Assembly (NCBI GenBank): GCA_964446595.1
Contig: CAYUPY010000050.1
Coordinates: 1 to 9,643, forward strand
DNA length: 9,643 bases
Source of the DNA: CAYUPY01 sp964446595
GTDB lineage: Bacteria; Patescibacteriota; Dojkabacteria; J137; JAEUSD01
Direction: 5' to 3'
Shown here: positions 1-6,443 of the stretch, piece by piece
Position numbering within the stretch: position 1 is the first letter of the stretch
Layout: each line of letters opens with the position of its first letter
Translations under genes and position numbers: made by a program
The notes under the pieces: model-generated
The model's input: only the letters and a program-made list of their open reading frames with translations
Told to the model about the DNA's origin: nothing
The model's database searches: none

Positions 1-235
1 TATCATTACTAGATTCTAAACTTTTGACGTCTAGTTATCTAGTCGAGACCCTAAAAAGATGTTTACCGAAATTGAAGACGGAGATGACGCAGCAGTTCGC
101 GAATTCTTGCTGTACAAAACACCCTACTACTTTCGCCTGAGTGAGAAGCAAAACAAAGACTTTTTTGACAGCTATTGGCCCGGAGGCTTTGAAGACTTCA
201 TCACCCGCAGAAAAAAGCAAGTTGGAGCGGGGTGA
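1..235 (+). CDS. 3' end of an unidentified gene, possibly frameshifted
   Basis: The frame ending in TGA at 233-235 is open back to a TAG at 32-34 and reads as convincing protein, with segments such as EFLLYKTPYYFRLSEKQ and DSYWPGGFEDF. An ATG lies at 59, which would give a 58-residue protein, but no Shine-Dalgarno sequence precedes it. Another frame, open from base 3, also reads protein-like up to about base 53 (DSKLLTSSYLVETLK). The two frames join exactly if one A is added to the A5 run at 53-57, giving LKKMFTEIEDGDD. The likelier reading is therefore the C-terminal part of a longer gene cut by the window edge, with a -1 shift from sequencing error, mutation or slippage. I do not recognise the family. 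The tail is charged and ends in ITRRKKQVGAG. The nucleotidyltransferase gene follows after 49 bases. Confidence 0.5.
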
Positions 236-270
236 GGATTATTTGCTTCTTTTCTCCTATCATTTACCGC

Positions 271-276
271 TATACT
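271..276 (+). promoter_or_regulatory. -10 box of a probable leaderless promoter
   Basis: TATACT matches the sigma-70 -10 consensus at five of six positions and lies 8 bases before the ATG at 285. Transcription would begin at or next to the start codon. No good -35 box is seen at 17 bases. The word GCTATACT recurs before the HEAT-repeat gene. Confidence 0.5.
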
Positions 277-284
277 ATCCCAAG

Positions 285-1052
285 ATGATCAACTTTAGGA
301 AAATCGCCCTTGATTTTGTTGAGGATTTTAAGGCTAATCATAACGTTGTAGGGGCGCTGGTTTGCGGTAGTTTTGTGACGGGTAACCCATCAGAGCGCTC
401 AGATATTGATCTCCATATTATTCTTACTGACGAGGCAGCTTATAGGGAGAGGGGAAATGTAATTAGGGAAGGGACTTTGTTGGAATACTTCGCCAACCCT
501 CCTAAGCAACTCCGAAAATACTTTGCAGATGATTACAAGAGTGGCAAGCCAATGTCATTGGTACAGTTCAGTACTGGAGAAGTACTTTTCGATAACTCTG
601 GTGTGTTAACTGAGTTGAAGCAAGAGGCCCAAGAATTATTGAAACGAAAACGCCCTACTCCTCCTGGCTTCAAAATTGAGCTATGGAAGTACACAATTTG
701 GGATTTGAACGACAATCTACAGGATGCTTTTGAAAGCAATGCTGAGGATTTTAGCTTTGTTTATCATATATCACTTTCGAATTTATTTACGATCTACTGT
801 GATTTCGTTGGGTATCCGAATCATGCTTTCCGTAATATTCTTAGCATCTTACGAGATGAAAATAAAAGGCGAAAATACCTGCTCGCTGATTTCCCGGACC
901 AAGGGTTTAGCTCTATGTTTGTACAAGCTATCACTGAACAGCCAGCATCAGCACAAGCCCAGATTTTCTCAAAAATTTCCAAGTATGTCTTAAACAAGAT
1001 GGGCGGATTCGAAATTGATGGATGGTACTTGAAGTCACCTTTGGATGTATAG
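285..1052 (+). CDS. Nucleotidyltransferase domain protein (aminoglycoside adenylyltransferase-like fold)
   Basis: The 255-residue product has the polymerase-beta-like nucleotidyltransferase signature: G28-S29 in VCGSFVTGNPSERSD, followed by the metal-binding pair D40 and D42 in SDIDLHIIL. E67 in GTLLEYFANPP is a good candidate for the third carboxylate. The rest is a mostly helical C-terminal domain, as in stand-alone nucleotidyltransferases of the ANT/KNTase type that transfer AMP to a small molecule or protein. The substrate cannot be read from the sequence, and drug resistance should not be assumed. The frame is open back to an ATG at 141, but that stretch overlaps the upstream gene and is not protein-like. 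The ATG at 285 is preferred because a -10 box sits just before it and the conserved fold begins there. It is probably a cytoplasmic protein transcribed on its own. Confidence 0.8.
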   Translation: MINFRKIALDFVEDFKANHNVVGALVCGSFVTGNPSERSDIDLHIILTDEAAYRERGNVIREGTLLEYFANPPKQLRKYFADDYKSGKPMSLVQFSTGEVLFDNSGVLTELKQEAQELLKRKRPTPPGFKIELWKYTIWDLNDNLQDAFESNAEDFSFVYHISLSNLFTIYCDFVGYPNHAFRNILSILRDENKRRKYLLADFPDQGFSSMFVQAITEQPASAQAQIFSKISKYVLNKMGGFEIDGWYLKSPLDV

Positions 1053-1080
1053 CGAATTTAGCCTGTCAGATAGCTTAAAT

Positions 1081-1089
1081 TGCTATACT
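1081..1089 (+). promoter_or_regulatory. Extended -10 promoter of the HEAT-repeat gene, probably leaderless
   Basis: TGCTATACT is an extended -10 element (TGnTATAnT). It ends 7 bases before the ATG at 1097, so the A of the start codon lies at the expected transcription start. There is no Shine-Dalgarno sequence. A -35 box is weak or absent, as is usual for extended -10 promoters. Confidence 0.6.
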
Positions 1090-1096
1090 AAACCCA

Positions 1097-1624
1097 ATGA
1101 CACAGCCATTTAGGAAAGTTTTTATGGTAGGAGAGCACAAGAACTCTCTGGGACGCTCGGCGGAGGTGCTGGAAGAAGTTTTAGCAAATAAGGAGCGCCT
1201 GGACGAGCTATATAACTGCATATATCATGATGACGCTTGGGTGCGGATGCGTGCTATTGATACCTTCGAAAAAGTAATTCGACAACATCCAGAGTGGGCT
1301 GAACCATACGTTGCAGATATCTTTGCCAGGTTGTTGCAGTCAAAACAAGCATCAATTCAGTGGCATTTAGCAGAAATATTTAGGCAAATTCAGCTAAGCG
1401 TTGAGCAACAGCAACAAGCACGAGAGTGGATGATCGGACTACTCTCCTCGCCTGACGTGGACTGGATCGTAGCTGCCAACACCATGGACACCCTAAAACA
1501 GTTTGTAGATGATGGTCTGCTACCCCGAGCAAAATTTGAGAAATTGCTAAAAATTCAACTCAACCACAAATCTAAATCGGTGGTAAAAAAGGCAGGAAAA
1601 CACTTAGCGGCGTTAAAGGGGTAA
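1097..1624 (+). CDS. HEAT-repeat-like all-helical protein
   Basis: The 175-residue product looks all-helical, with about four antiparallel helix pairs of the HEAT/ARM type, roughly residues 34-65, 73-104, 107-138 and 146-173. The phrase YHDDAWVRMRAIDTFEKVIR is a typical HEAT helix pair, with the aspartate and arginine at the usual places. No catalytic motif, signal peptide or membrane segment is visible, so it is probably a cytoplasmic protein-binding scaffold. Some DNA alkylation repair proteins are built from similar repeats, but I see nothing that ties this one to DNA. The start at 1097 is chosen because the extended -10 box ends 7 bases upstream. An internal ATG at 1124 (M10) is less likely. 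The gene sits 44 bases after the nucleotidyltransferase gene but has its own promoter. Confidence 0.7.
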   Translation: MTQPFRKVFMVGEHKNSLGRSAEVLEEVLANKERLDELYNCIYHDDAWVRMRAIDTFEKVIRQHPEWAEPYVADIFARLLQSKQASIQWHLAEIFRQIQLSVEQQQQAREWMIGLLSSPDVDWIVAANTMDTLKQFVDDGLLPRAKFEKLLKIQLNHKSKSVVKKAGKHLAALKG

Positions 1625-1671
1625 GAAGTATTTGGTAATTATACTGGGTTTGCTGGATAGCAGCAGCCAGC

Positions 1672-1700
1672 TTGACACCTTAACCGGGCAGGACTAGGAT
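1672..1700 (+). promoter_or_regulatory. Sigma-70 promoter of the CrtC-like gene
   Basis: TTGACA at 1672-1677 is a perfect -35 box and TAGGAT at 1695-1700 matches the -10 consensus at five of six positions, with an ideal 17-base spacer. Transcription would start near 1707, giving a leader of about 22 bases before the ATG at 1729. The leader shows no clear Shine-Dalgarno sequence. This is the best two-box promoter in the window. Confidence 0.65.
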
Positions 1701-1728
1701 ATCCGCATTATCTTTTTCAGTAAGTAAT

Positions 1729-2877
1729 ATGCCGCAAGCTCCCCAGTTATTCAGTAAAGTAAAGTTTGAAAGGACTGCCACGAATATCTTGGAATACATC
1801 AGAAAAGTTGAGTCAGATTCTTATGACAGAATCCTATATAACTCTCACGAGCAAGATTTGGATCAGCTAGAGAAGAAAAAACTAACCAAGAACGTTTTAC
1901 TGCCAAAACCTGATGTACCAATTGAGTGGTGGTACTTTACAGGACATTTGGAATCTGACGCTAAAAAATATGGATTTGAGTGGTGTATGTTTAAAATTCA
2001 CCCAAAAGCGGTTAGATTTGGCTTTATTCCCCTCTCTTTTCTTAGAAAAAAGCCTTTCCTAGTTTTGCATACAGCTATTACGGATGTAACGGGCGAGGAA
2101 TTTAAGTATAAACATATCGCCGAAAACATCCATCCCAGTCAGATTAATTATCAAAAACTGGAAGTAGAACTAGCAGGTAATAGCGTTAAATTCGATGGTG
2201 ACTTTGACATTAAAAGTGAGCAGATGGACCTAAAAATCTCGCCAGAAAAGGATTTGATTATGCATTTTGACGGTGGCTATTTGATGATGGACGAAAGGAC
2301 TAACAGCTCTACCTATTACGTTACCTTCCCTCGTTCCACGGTGTCTGGAAAGATTAGATTGGGAGAAGAAGAAATTCAGGTGAAGGGAGAGTGCTGGTTT
2401 GATCATCAAAAAAGCGTAGTCCCACATGGCTCGAGTATGCTTGGTTGGGATTGGTTTAGCATAATGTTAGATGATAATACCGAACTGATGCTGGTTACGC
2501 TGCGAGATAAAAAGGGCCTCAGAAAGCGAGGACGTGTTGGCACGTATGTAAAAGCCGATGGTAAAGTAGTGAACTTGATTAAAGACGACTTCGAGGTTAA
2601 AAAACTGGGCACCTGGCATAGTGAAAAAACAGGTATCGGTTACCCTTCTGGCTGGCAAATGAGCATACCGCAGCTGGAGCTGGAGATTAAAGTAACACCA
2701 TATCTGCAAGATCAAGAGATAAACTCTAGCCTCTCTACCCCCATCTGCTACTGGGAGGGTGCTTGCAAAGTAGAAGGCACCAAGCAAGGCAAGCCAATCA
2801 CAGGCAATTCGTACGCCGAGCTGGTGGGTTATGACAATAGGATGATCACACAGGTGTTAAGAAGTCAGTCTGCGTAG
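1729..2877 (+). CDS. CrtC/AttH lipocalin-like protein (carotenoid 1,2-hydratase family, predicted hydrolase)
   Basis: The 382-residue product carries the hallmarks of the family formed by two lipocalin-like domains, known as CrtC (carotenoid 1,2-hydratase) or AttH-like: EWWYF at 66-70 followed by TGHL, GECWFDHQ at 220-227, LGWDWFSIMLDD at 238-249, a YPSGW segment near 305 and YWEGA at 341-345, ending near GYD. Most members are annotated as predicted secreted hydrolases and only a few are true hydratases. No carotenoid gene is nearby, so the substrate is unknown. Unlike many relatives it has no signal peptide or lipobox. Its first 60 residues are polar and partly helical (LDQLEKKKLTK), so it is probably cytoplasmic. 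The start is secure: the frame is closed by TAA at 1681-1683 and no other start codon lies between. A strong promoter precedes it. Confidence 0.8.
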   Translation: MPQAPQLFSKVKFERTATNILEYIRKVESDSYDRILYNSHEQDLDQLEKKKLTKNVLLPKPDVPIEWWYFTGHLESDAKKYGFEWCMFKIHPKAVRFGFIPLSFLRKKPFLVLHTAITDVTGEEFKYKHIAENIHPSQINYQKLEVELAGNSVKFDGDFDIKSEQMDLKISPEKDLIMHFDGGYLMMDERTNSSTYYVTFPRSTVSGKIRLGEEEIQVKGECWFDHQKSVVPHGSSMLGWDWFSIMLDDNTELMLVTLRDKKGLRKRGRVGTYVKADGKVVNLIKDDFEVKKLGTWHSEKTGIGYPSGWQMSIPQLELEIKVTPYLQDQEINSSLSTPICYWEGACKVEGTKQGKPITGNSYAELVGYDNRMITQVLRSQSA

Positions 2878-2915
2878 GAAGTCTGAATCATTTGCTTAGA
2901 AACCAACAATCTAGA

Positions 2916-2935
2916 ATACTATATATACCGAGTAT
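2916..2935. promoter_or_regulatory. Inverted repeat next to a promoter, possible operator
   Basis: ATACT at 2916-2920 and AGTAT at 2931-2935 form a perfect 5-base inverted repeat with 10 bases between. It covers the -35 region of the extended -10 promoter that follows. The position would suit a repressor or activator, perhaps the HTH-like protein encoded downstream. The repeat is short and the area is AT-rich, so chance is possible. Confidence 0.2.
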
Positions 2936-2943
2936 GTTATAAT
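2935..2943 (+). promoter_or_regulatory. Extended -10 promoter upstream of the HTH-repeat gene
   Basis: TGTTATAAT contains a perfect TATAAT at 2938-2943 and the TGn extension, the strongest -10 element in the window. It lies 45 bases before the GTG at 2989 and would give a leader of about 38 bases. A second weak box, TATATT at 2974-2979, ends 9 bases before the GTG and could drive a leaderless transcript. The other sequence in the 111-base gap 2878-2988 shows no gene. Confidence 0.55.
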
Positions 2944-2988
2944 CCACACCTGACGGTAACTTAATTCGGTGACTATATTTAACTGATT

Positions 2989-3951
2989 GTGGCAATTGAA
3001 CAACTAGAAGCTCTCTCTCGTGTGGAAAAAATAGTTTTTGATCATCTGAACAAAGGGAGAACACCTCGGGATATAATTAAAGTAATTGGAGAAAAAGTTT
3101 ACTCTGAAGCTGTGGTTGGTATTAAACAAAAGTGGGGCATACCAGAAGGGACTTACTACTATTCTTGGGTGCCTTATTACTTGGAAAATGGACCGCAGCA
3201 TTTTATTGATCATTTCGAATCTCTAAAGTGCTGTTTTCCTAACCTAGAAGAGTTAATGCAAAACTACTTGGTGAACGAGTATAAGTACTCAAAGAAATTA
3301 GGCAAACTAGAGGTCCATAAATTCCTCTTAGCACTCTACGTTGTCTTAAACGAGGGCTACAAACCTGAGGATATCGCCGAAATGATTGACGTATCTTTGG
3401 TTCAGGTGAGAACTTACCTCTCCGAACTAAAAAATGTGCTCAAGGTGGAACCGAATACTAAGTATTGGACCTGGGTGGAATTCTTTGCAAACCAACTGAC
3501 TCCAGCGCAGAATGAATTATGGGAGTTGTACAATTATTTTAGGGGGCAACTTTCTTTAACTAAAGCGGCTGAGTTTTGTTCAAGCTACTCAGGACGAGCT
3601 AACGTAAACAAGGCTAATAAAGAAATAGCAAAAGTAATGGGGTTCAAAACAACCAATACGTCGGACTGGTTCCAGCGCACACACGAATCTCCAGCTATTA
3701 TCGATCTCTATGCATATATGCAGCGAAACCCTACTGCCAATATTGAAATGACAATGGACTCAGCCTTTTATAGGCAAGGAGAATACTACTACCCGTTTGC
3801 TTCAACTAACCAATTTAGTATCTATTTGGATTTGTTGGCAGTCTTTTTGGAAATCGAGATCCCCCGTTCCTACCAAATGAAGGTGAGAAAGAAGTATCAA
3901 ATATTGCAAAATGAAATAAATTTAAGAATGGCAAGTCATCGAGAAAGCTAG
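2989..3951 (+). CDS. Unidentified protein built of repeated helix-turn-helix-like units
   Basis: I do not recognise the family of this 320-residue protein, but it contains a degenerate internal repeat of about 55-60 residues. Unit 1 (about 9-64) has LNKGRTPRDIIKVI followed by IPEGTYYYSWVPYY. Unit 2 (about 107-166) has LNEGYKPEDIAEMIDVSLVQV followed by VEPNTKYWTWVEFF. Unit 3 (about 170-231) is more diverged, with an aligned SLTKAAEFC helix and TTNTSDWF. Unit 2 looks like a helix-turn-helix of the sigma-region-4 or LuxR type, so DNA or RNA binding is plausible. Each unit ends in an aromatic W/Y cluster. There is no signal peptide or membrane segment. GTG is the only usable start: TAA at 2980-2982 closes the frame and no Met codon follows for a long way. 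It converges with the DUF2461 gene, leaving 26 bases between them. Confidence 0.65.
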   Translation: MAIEQLEALSRVEKIVFDHLNKGRTPRDIIKVIGEKVYSEAVVGIKQKWGIPEGTYYYSWVPYYLENGPQHFIDHFESLKCCFPNLEELMQNYLVNEYKYSKKLGKLEVHKFLLALYVVLNEGYKPEDIAEMIDVSLVQVRTYLSELKNVLKVEPNTKYWTWVEFFANQLTPAQNELWELYNYFRGQLSLTKAAEFCSSYSGRANVNKANKEIAKVMGFKTTNTSDWFQRTHESPAIIDLYAYMQRNPTANIEMTMDSAFYRQGEYYYPFASTNQFSIYLDLLAVFLEIEIPRSYQMKVRKKYQILQNEINLRMASHRES

Positions 3952-3977
3952 TCTAGGCGGTGAATAGTCTACCCTTG

Positions 3978-4655
3978 CTAGCTAGTGAGTCCACTTGCTT
4001 TGACTAATATTTCGTTTAGCCTGAAAATCTGCTGACAAGCTTTTTTGCAATGTTCCAAAAAGACTTCTGACTTTACCTGGGAATCGGACACTTGATGCCA
4101 GCAGATGAGGGACTTTTGCCGTAAAAATTCTCTTGCTGGATGGTCTTTGTCGTAACCGCGGGGTACTGTTTTTAGGGCAGTAGACTTGTCTCCTATGTAA
4201 TCAAAATACTTTTGAAAATCTTTGTCCTGGCTAAGCCTTTCCAGCTGCTGATAGTGCTCAGAAATATATTCCCGCACAATTGCTAATTGCGCTGAGCTCA
4301 TCTCGTGCAAGCCTCCAGCAATGGCCGACTCGCCGCCAGGCATAATTTGTAAATAGTAGCCTGGCGTAGACATGTCGCCTAAGTTTTTAAAACCAATAGT
4401 GGCACCAAGATTTAATTTGTATGGGGATTTATCTTTGCTGAACCGCACATCACGGTAAATTCGGAATACGTGCACCGCAGCTTCTGGATCCGTAATTGTG
4501 TCATCAAAACTGGCAATTGCGCGTGCTAATTCTGTAGCAAACTCAGTCACATCCTCTTTTGCCTCCTGATAGCGTGATTTATTGTCATTAAACCACTCTC
4601 TGTTATTATTATGTGCTAAATCTGTAAGAAATTTCAGTGTGCTAAGCTGGATCAT
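3978..4655 (-). CDS. DUF2461 (TIGR02453-type) protein
   Basis: The 225-residue product is close to full length for the DUF2461 family. It shows the N-terminal NNNREWFNDNKSRYQ motif (17-30), the central RIYRDVRFSKDKSPYK motif (65-80) and PRGYDKDHPAREFL (165-178). These are the usual signature stretches of the family. The biochemical function of the family is unknown. The Asn-Arg-Glu-Trp-Phe and Arg-Asp-x-Arg-Phe blocks look like an active or binding site, but no reaction has been assigned here. It is probably cytoplasmic, with no signal peptide. The ATG at 4655 is preceded at 5 bases by an extended -10 box, which supports both this start and a leaderless mRNA. It is divergent from the photolyase gene across a 40-base shared promoter region. 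Confidence 0.85.
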   Translation of the reverse strand: MIQLSTLKFLTDLAHNNNREWFNDNKSRYQEAKEDVTEFATELARAIASFDDTITDPEAAVHVFRIYRDVRFSKDKSPYKLNLGATIGFKNLGDMSTPGYYLQIMPGGESAIAGGLHEMSSAQLAIVREYISEHYQQLERLSQDKDFQKYFDYIGDKSTALKTVPRGYDKDHPAREFLRQKSLICWHQVSDSQVKSEVFLEHCKKACQQIFRLNEILVKASGLTS

Positions 4656-4695
4656 GATCTATATTAACACTATCTTAATCTAAAGAACCACTCTT
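4656..4695. promoter_or_regulatory. Divergent promoter region between the DUF2461 and photolyase genes
   Basis: On the minus strand, TGTTAATAT (4669 down to 4661) is an extended -10 box ending 5 bases before the DUF2461 ATG. On the plus strand, TATCTT at 4671-4676 is a -10-like box 19 bases before the photolyase ATG, and AAAGAA at 4682-4687 is at best a weak ribosome binding site. The two -10 elements are only 4 bases apart, so the two transcripts probably compete for polymerase. Confidence 0.5.
4671..4676 (+). promoter_or_regulatory. -10 box of the photolyase gene
   Basis: TATCTT matches the -10 consensus at four of six positions and lies 19 bases before the ATG. The predicted leader of roughly 12 bases holds only AAAGAA as a possible ribosome binding site. 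No -35 box stands out. Confidence 0.3.
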
Positions 4696-6120
4696 ATGAA
4701 AATTGCCGTGTGGCACAGACGAGATTTACGGGTGCAGGACAACAGAGCATTAGCGCAGGCTGCGGAGGATGGAGATGTTATAGTGCCAGTATTTGTCCTA
4801 GAACCGCGTTTCTACCAGAAAGGACGCTACCACCCTACACGGTATCAATTTTTACTGGAGAGTTTATTGAGTTTACGAGAGAGTTACAGACAGTTGGGGA
4901 CGGAATTAGTGGTGTTGCAAGGCGATCCACTCCAAGAAATTCAAAAATTAGGGGTGGATCGCGTCTATTTCAATCATGACACAAACGGCAAATATGGGAT
5001 GTCGCGGGACTTAGCAGCTGAGAAACTGGGCTATGTTGGATTTGATAATGACGGTATTCAACGCCAAGGCAGGCGCAATGATTGGAACATACACGTTAAG
5101 AAATACTTTCATGCGACGCAGCATTTTGTCACCAAGCTTAGGAGACATAATTTCGACTCAACCGTGTCACTTACTGAGTTTTTTAATACCGTGCCAAGAC
5201 AGGAAACTGAGCCTGGTGGAGAAAAAGCTGCAATGAGTCAATTAGGGTATTTTAGTAAAAATTTAGCGAACTATACGAAGTCAATTTCCAGCCCATTGCT
5301 AGCAGAAACTGGGACATCCAGGCTATCGGCTCATTTTTCTTTTGGGACGATATCGACGCGGCAAGTTTATCAACATATAGATCGTCTTGCGGCGAAACAA
5401 AAGCGGTTTTATCAGACACGATTATTCTGGAATCAACATTTCACTCAAAAGCTGGCAGATAATCCTGACTTAGATAGGATCTCTGCTAATCCTATTTTTG
5501 CTCAAAATTACGATAAGCTGTATCGTCCAAGCGAAAACTTAAAGAAAGCATGGCAAGAAGGGAAAACAGGCTATCCTCTAGTTGACGCTAGCATGCGGGC
5601 ACTTGTAAAAACAGGCTTCCTGAACTTTCGGATGCGAGCTATGGTTGCTTCCTTTTATACCTATATTTTGCAGCAACCATGGCAGGATGGCGCGGATTTT
5701 ATGTTTGCCAACCTAACAGACGCCGACCGCGCCATCAACTACGCCCAATGGCAAATGCAAACAGGCCAGGTAGGAGTCCATCCTAATCGCATTTACAATC
5801 CGACCAAACAAATTCTTGACCATGATCCAGAATGCAGGTTTATTAAGAAATACGTTCCTGAGTTGAGTGATGTAGAGCCTGCCCTAATTATTCAGGATCC
5901 CGAATCCCGCGGGCAAATGTTATTCGGGGAATTCTATATTCAACCAGCCACCAGCTTCCAAGAAAATAGCCGCTGGGCAAGGGAAACTTACTATCCGCTT
6001 AACAAGCAGGCATTGGCACTTGTACGCTCCGACGCCGGCCTCCGCCAAAAACTCTCACTTTCTGGCGTGGCCGGCAAGCGTACAAATCAAAATAAACCAG
6101 CAGAGTCTAAGGTAGTTTAG
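4696..6120 (+). CDS. phr: Deoxyribodipyrimidine photolyase (class I-like cryptochrome/photolyase family)
   Basis: The 474-residue product is a complete photolyase-family flavoprotein, which in this family repairs cyclobutane pyrimidine dimers with blue light. Residues 1-130 form the Rossmann-like antenna domain, beginning WHRRDLRVQDNRAL. The FAD-binding domain holds GTSRLSAHFSFGTIS (206-220), the FWNQHF helix (244-249), TGYPLVDASMRAL (291-303) and the flavin-pocket block DADRAINYAQWQMQTG (342-357), then IYNPTKQ and DHDPECRFIKKYVPEL. By alignment from memory with E. coli PhrB, W352 and W329 match the inner two members of the photoreduction tryptophan triad (W382, W359). The third (W306) is F308 in TGFLNFR. 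N348 matches the flavin N5 asparagine. The QMQTG variant suggests a subfamily distinct from PhrB, so DNA repair is likely but a signalling role cannot be excluded. The tail after residue 440 is unusual because of a hairpin in the DNA. Confidence 0.92.
   Translation: MKIAVWHRRDLRVQDNRALAQAAEDGDVIVPVFVLEPRFYQKGRYHPTRYQFLLESLLSLRESYRQLGTELVVLQGDPLQEIQKLGVDRVYFNHDTNGKYGMSRDLAAEKLGYVGFDNDGIQRQGRRNDWNIHVKKYFHATQHFVTKLRRHNFDSTVSLTEFFNTVPRQETEPGGEKAAMSQLGYFSKNLANYTKSISSPLLAETGTSRLSAHFSFGTISTRQVYQHIDRLAAKQKRFYQTRLFWNQHFTQKLADNPDLDRISANPIFAQNYDKLYRPSENLKKAWQEGKTGYPLVDASMRALVKTGFLNFRMRAMVASFYTYILQQPWQDGADFMFANLTDADRAINYAQWQMQTGQVGVHPNRIYNPTKQILDHDPECRFIKKYVPELSDVEPALIIQDPESRGQMLFGEFYIQPATSFQENSRWARETYYPLNKQALALVRSDAGLRQKLSLSGVAGKRTNQNKPAESKVV
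6020..6085. repeat. Long GC-rich compound hairpin inside the photolyase 3' end
   Basis: Three nested perfect inverted repeats share one axis: TTGTACGCT (6020-6028) with AGCGTACAA (6077-6085), GCCGGCC (6034-6040) with GGCCGGC (6069-6075), and CGCCA (6043-6047) with TGGCG (6063-6067). That is 21 base pairs around a 15-base loop, with a 5:1 internal loop and a small 2:1 internal loop. It encodes photolyase residues about 442-464, just after the conserved domain. It is richer in GC than the surrounding sequence. It resembles a palindromic element inserted in frame. There is no T run on either strand, so it is not a standard intrinsic terminator. Confidence 0.75.
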
Positions 6121-6143
6121 TCTGCGAATTATGCTAATAAGTC

Positions 6144-6443
6144 TCACTCTCCTAACCTCTCAATTAGTTCTTGATCAACATAGCAAAAAAACCAGTTCTC
6201 CCCCATCTCCGCGGAGGCAATTACTGGATGTCCTGATTCTAAAGCATGCTGAGATGCGTGTTGATTTTTGGATGAATCGCAACAAAGCATCTTTCCGCAA
6301 CTCTGACAGATACGTAAATGCACCCATTCGGACTTGATTTTAACGCATTCTTCACACTCAAAGCGGATGAAACTGGACTTGTAAACTATATTTTCAGGGG
6401 ACAGCGCCTCAAGGTGTATACACATGTTATTGGTTGCAGGCAT
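6144..6443 (-). CDS. UBP-type zinc finger protein
   Basis: The 99-residue product is a stand-alone bacterial zf-UBP domain. It has the family pattern CIHL (8-11), CEEC (30-33), WVHLRICQSCG (40-50), CCDSSKNQHASQH (54-66), SGHPV (70-74) and the final WFFCYVD. The cysteines and histidines at 8, 10, 30, 33, 46, 49, 54, 62, 66 and 72 are the likely zinc ligands. In eukaryotes this domain binds ubiquitin's C-terminal glycine tail. Bacterial copies are common and their role is not established. The first ATG (6443) overlaps the end of the xylanase gene by 17 bases. The alternative ATG at 6425 (M7) starts one base after the xylanase TAA and just before the conserved C8, so it may be the true start by translational coupling. 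The gene converges with the photolyase gene, 23 bases apart. Confidence 0.88.
   Translation of the reverse strand: MPATNNMCIHLEALSPENIVYKSSFIRFECEECVKIKSEWVHLRICQSCGKMLCCDSSKNQHASQHALESGHPVIASAEMGENWFFCYVDQELIERLGE

Noticed and set aside
724..993. 89-codon plus-strand open frame inside the nucleotidyltransferase gene
   Set aside because: It overlaps a gene with clear catalytic motifs, has no promoter or ribosome binding site and its product is not like any protein.
1651..1671. GCTGG...CCAGC inverted repeat after the HEAT gene as a terminator
   Set aside because: The stem is only 5 pairs and no run of T follows. It sits directly before the -35 box of the next gene.
2467..2787. 106-codon minus-strand open frame opposite the CrtC-like gene
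   Set aside because: The plus strand here encodes conserved family motifs (LGWDWFSI, YWEGA). The minus frame is a shadow.
6020..6085. Photolyase hairpin as an intrinsic terminator
   Set aside because: It lies inside the coding region, 32 bases before the stop codon, and neither side is followed by a run of T.
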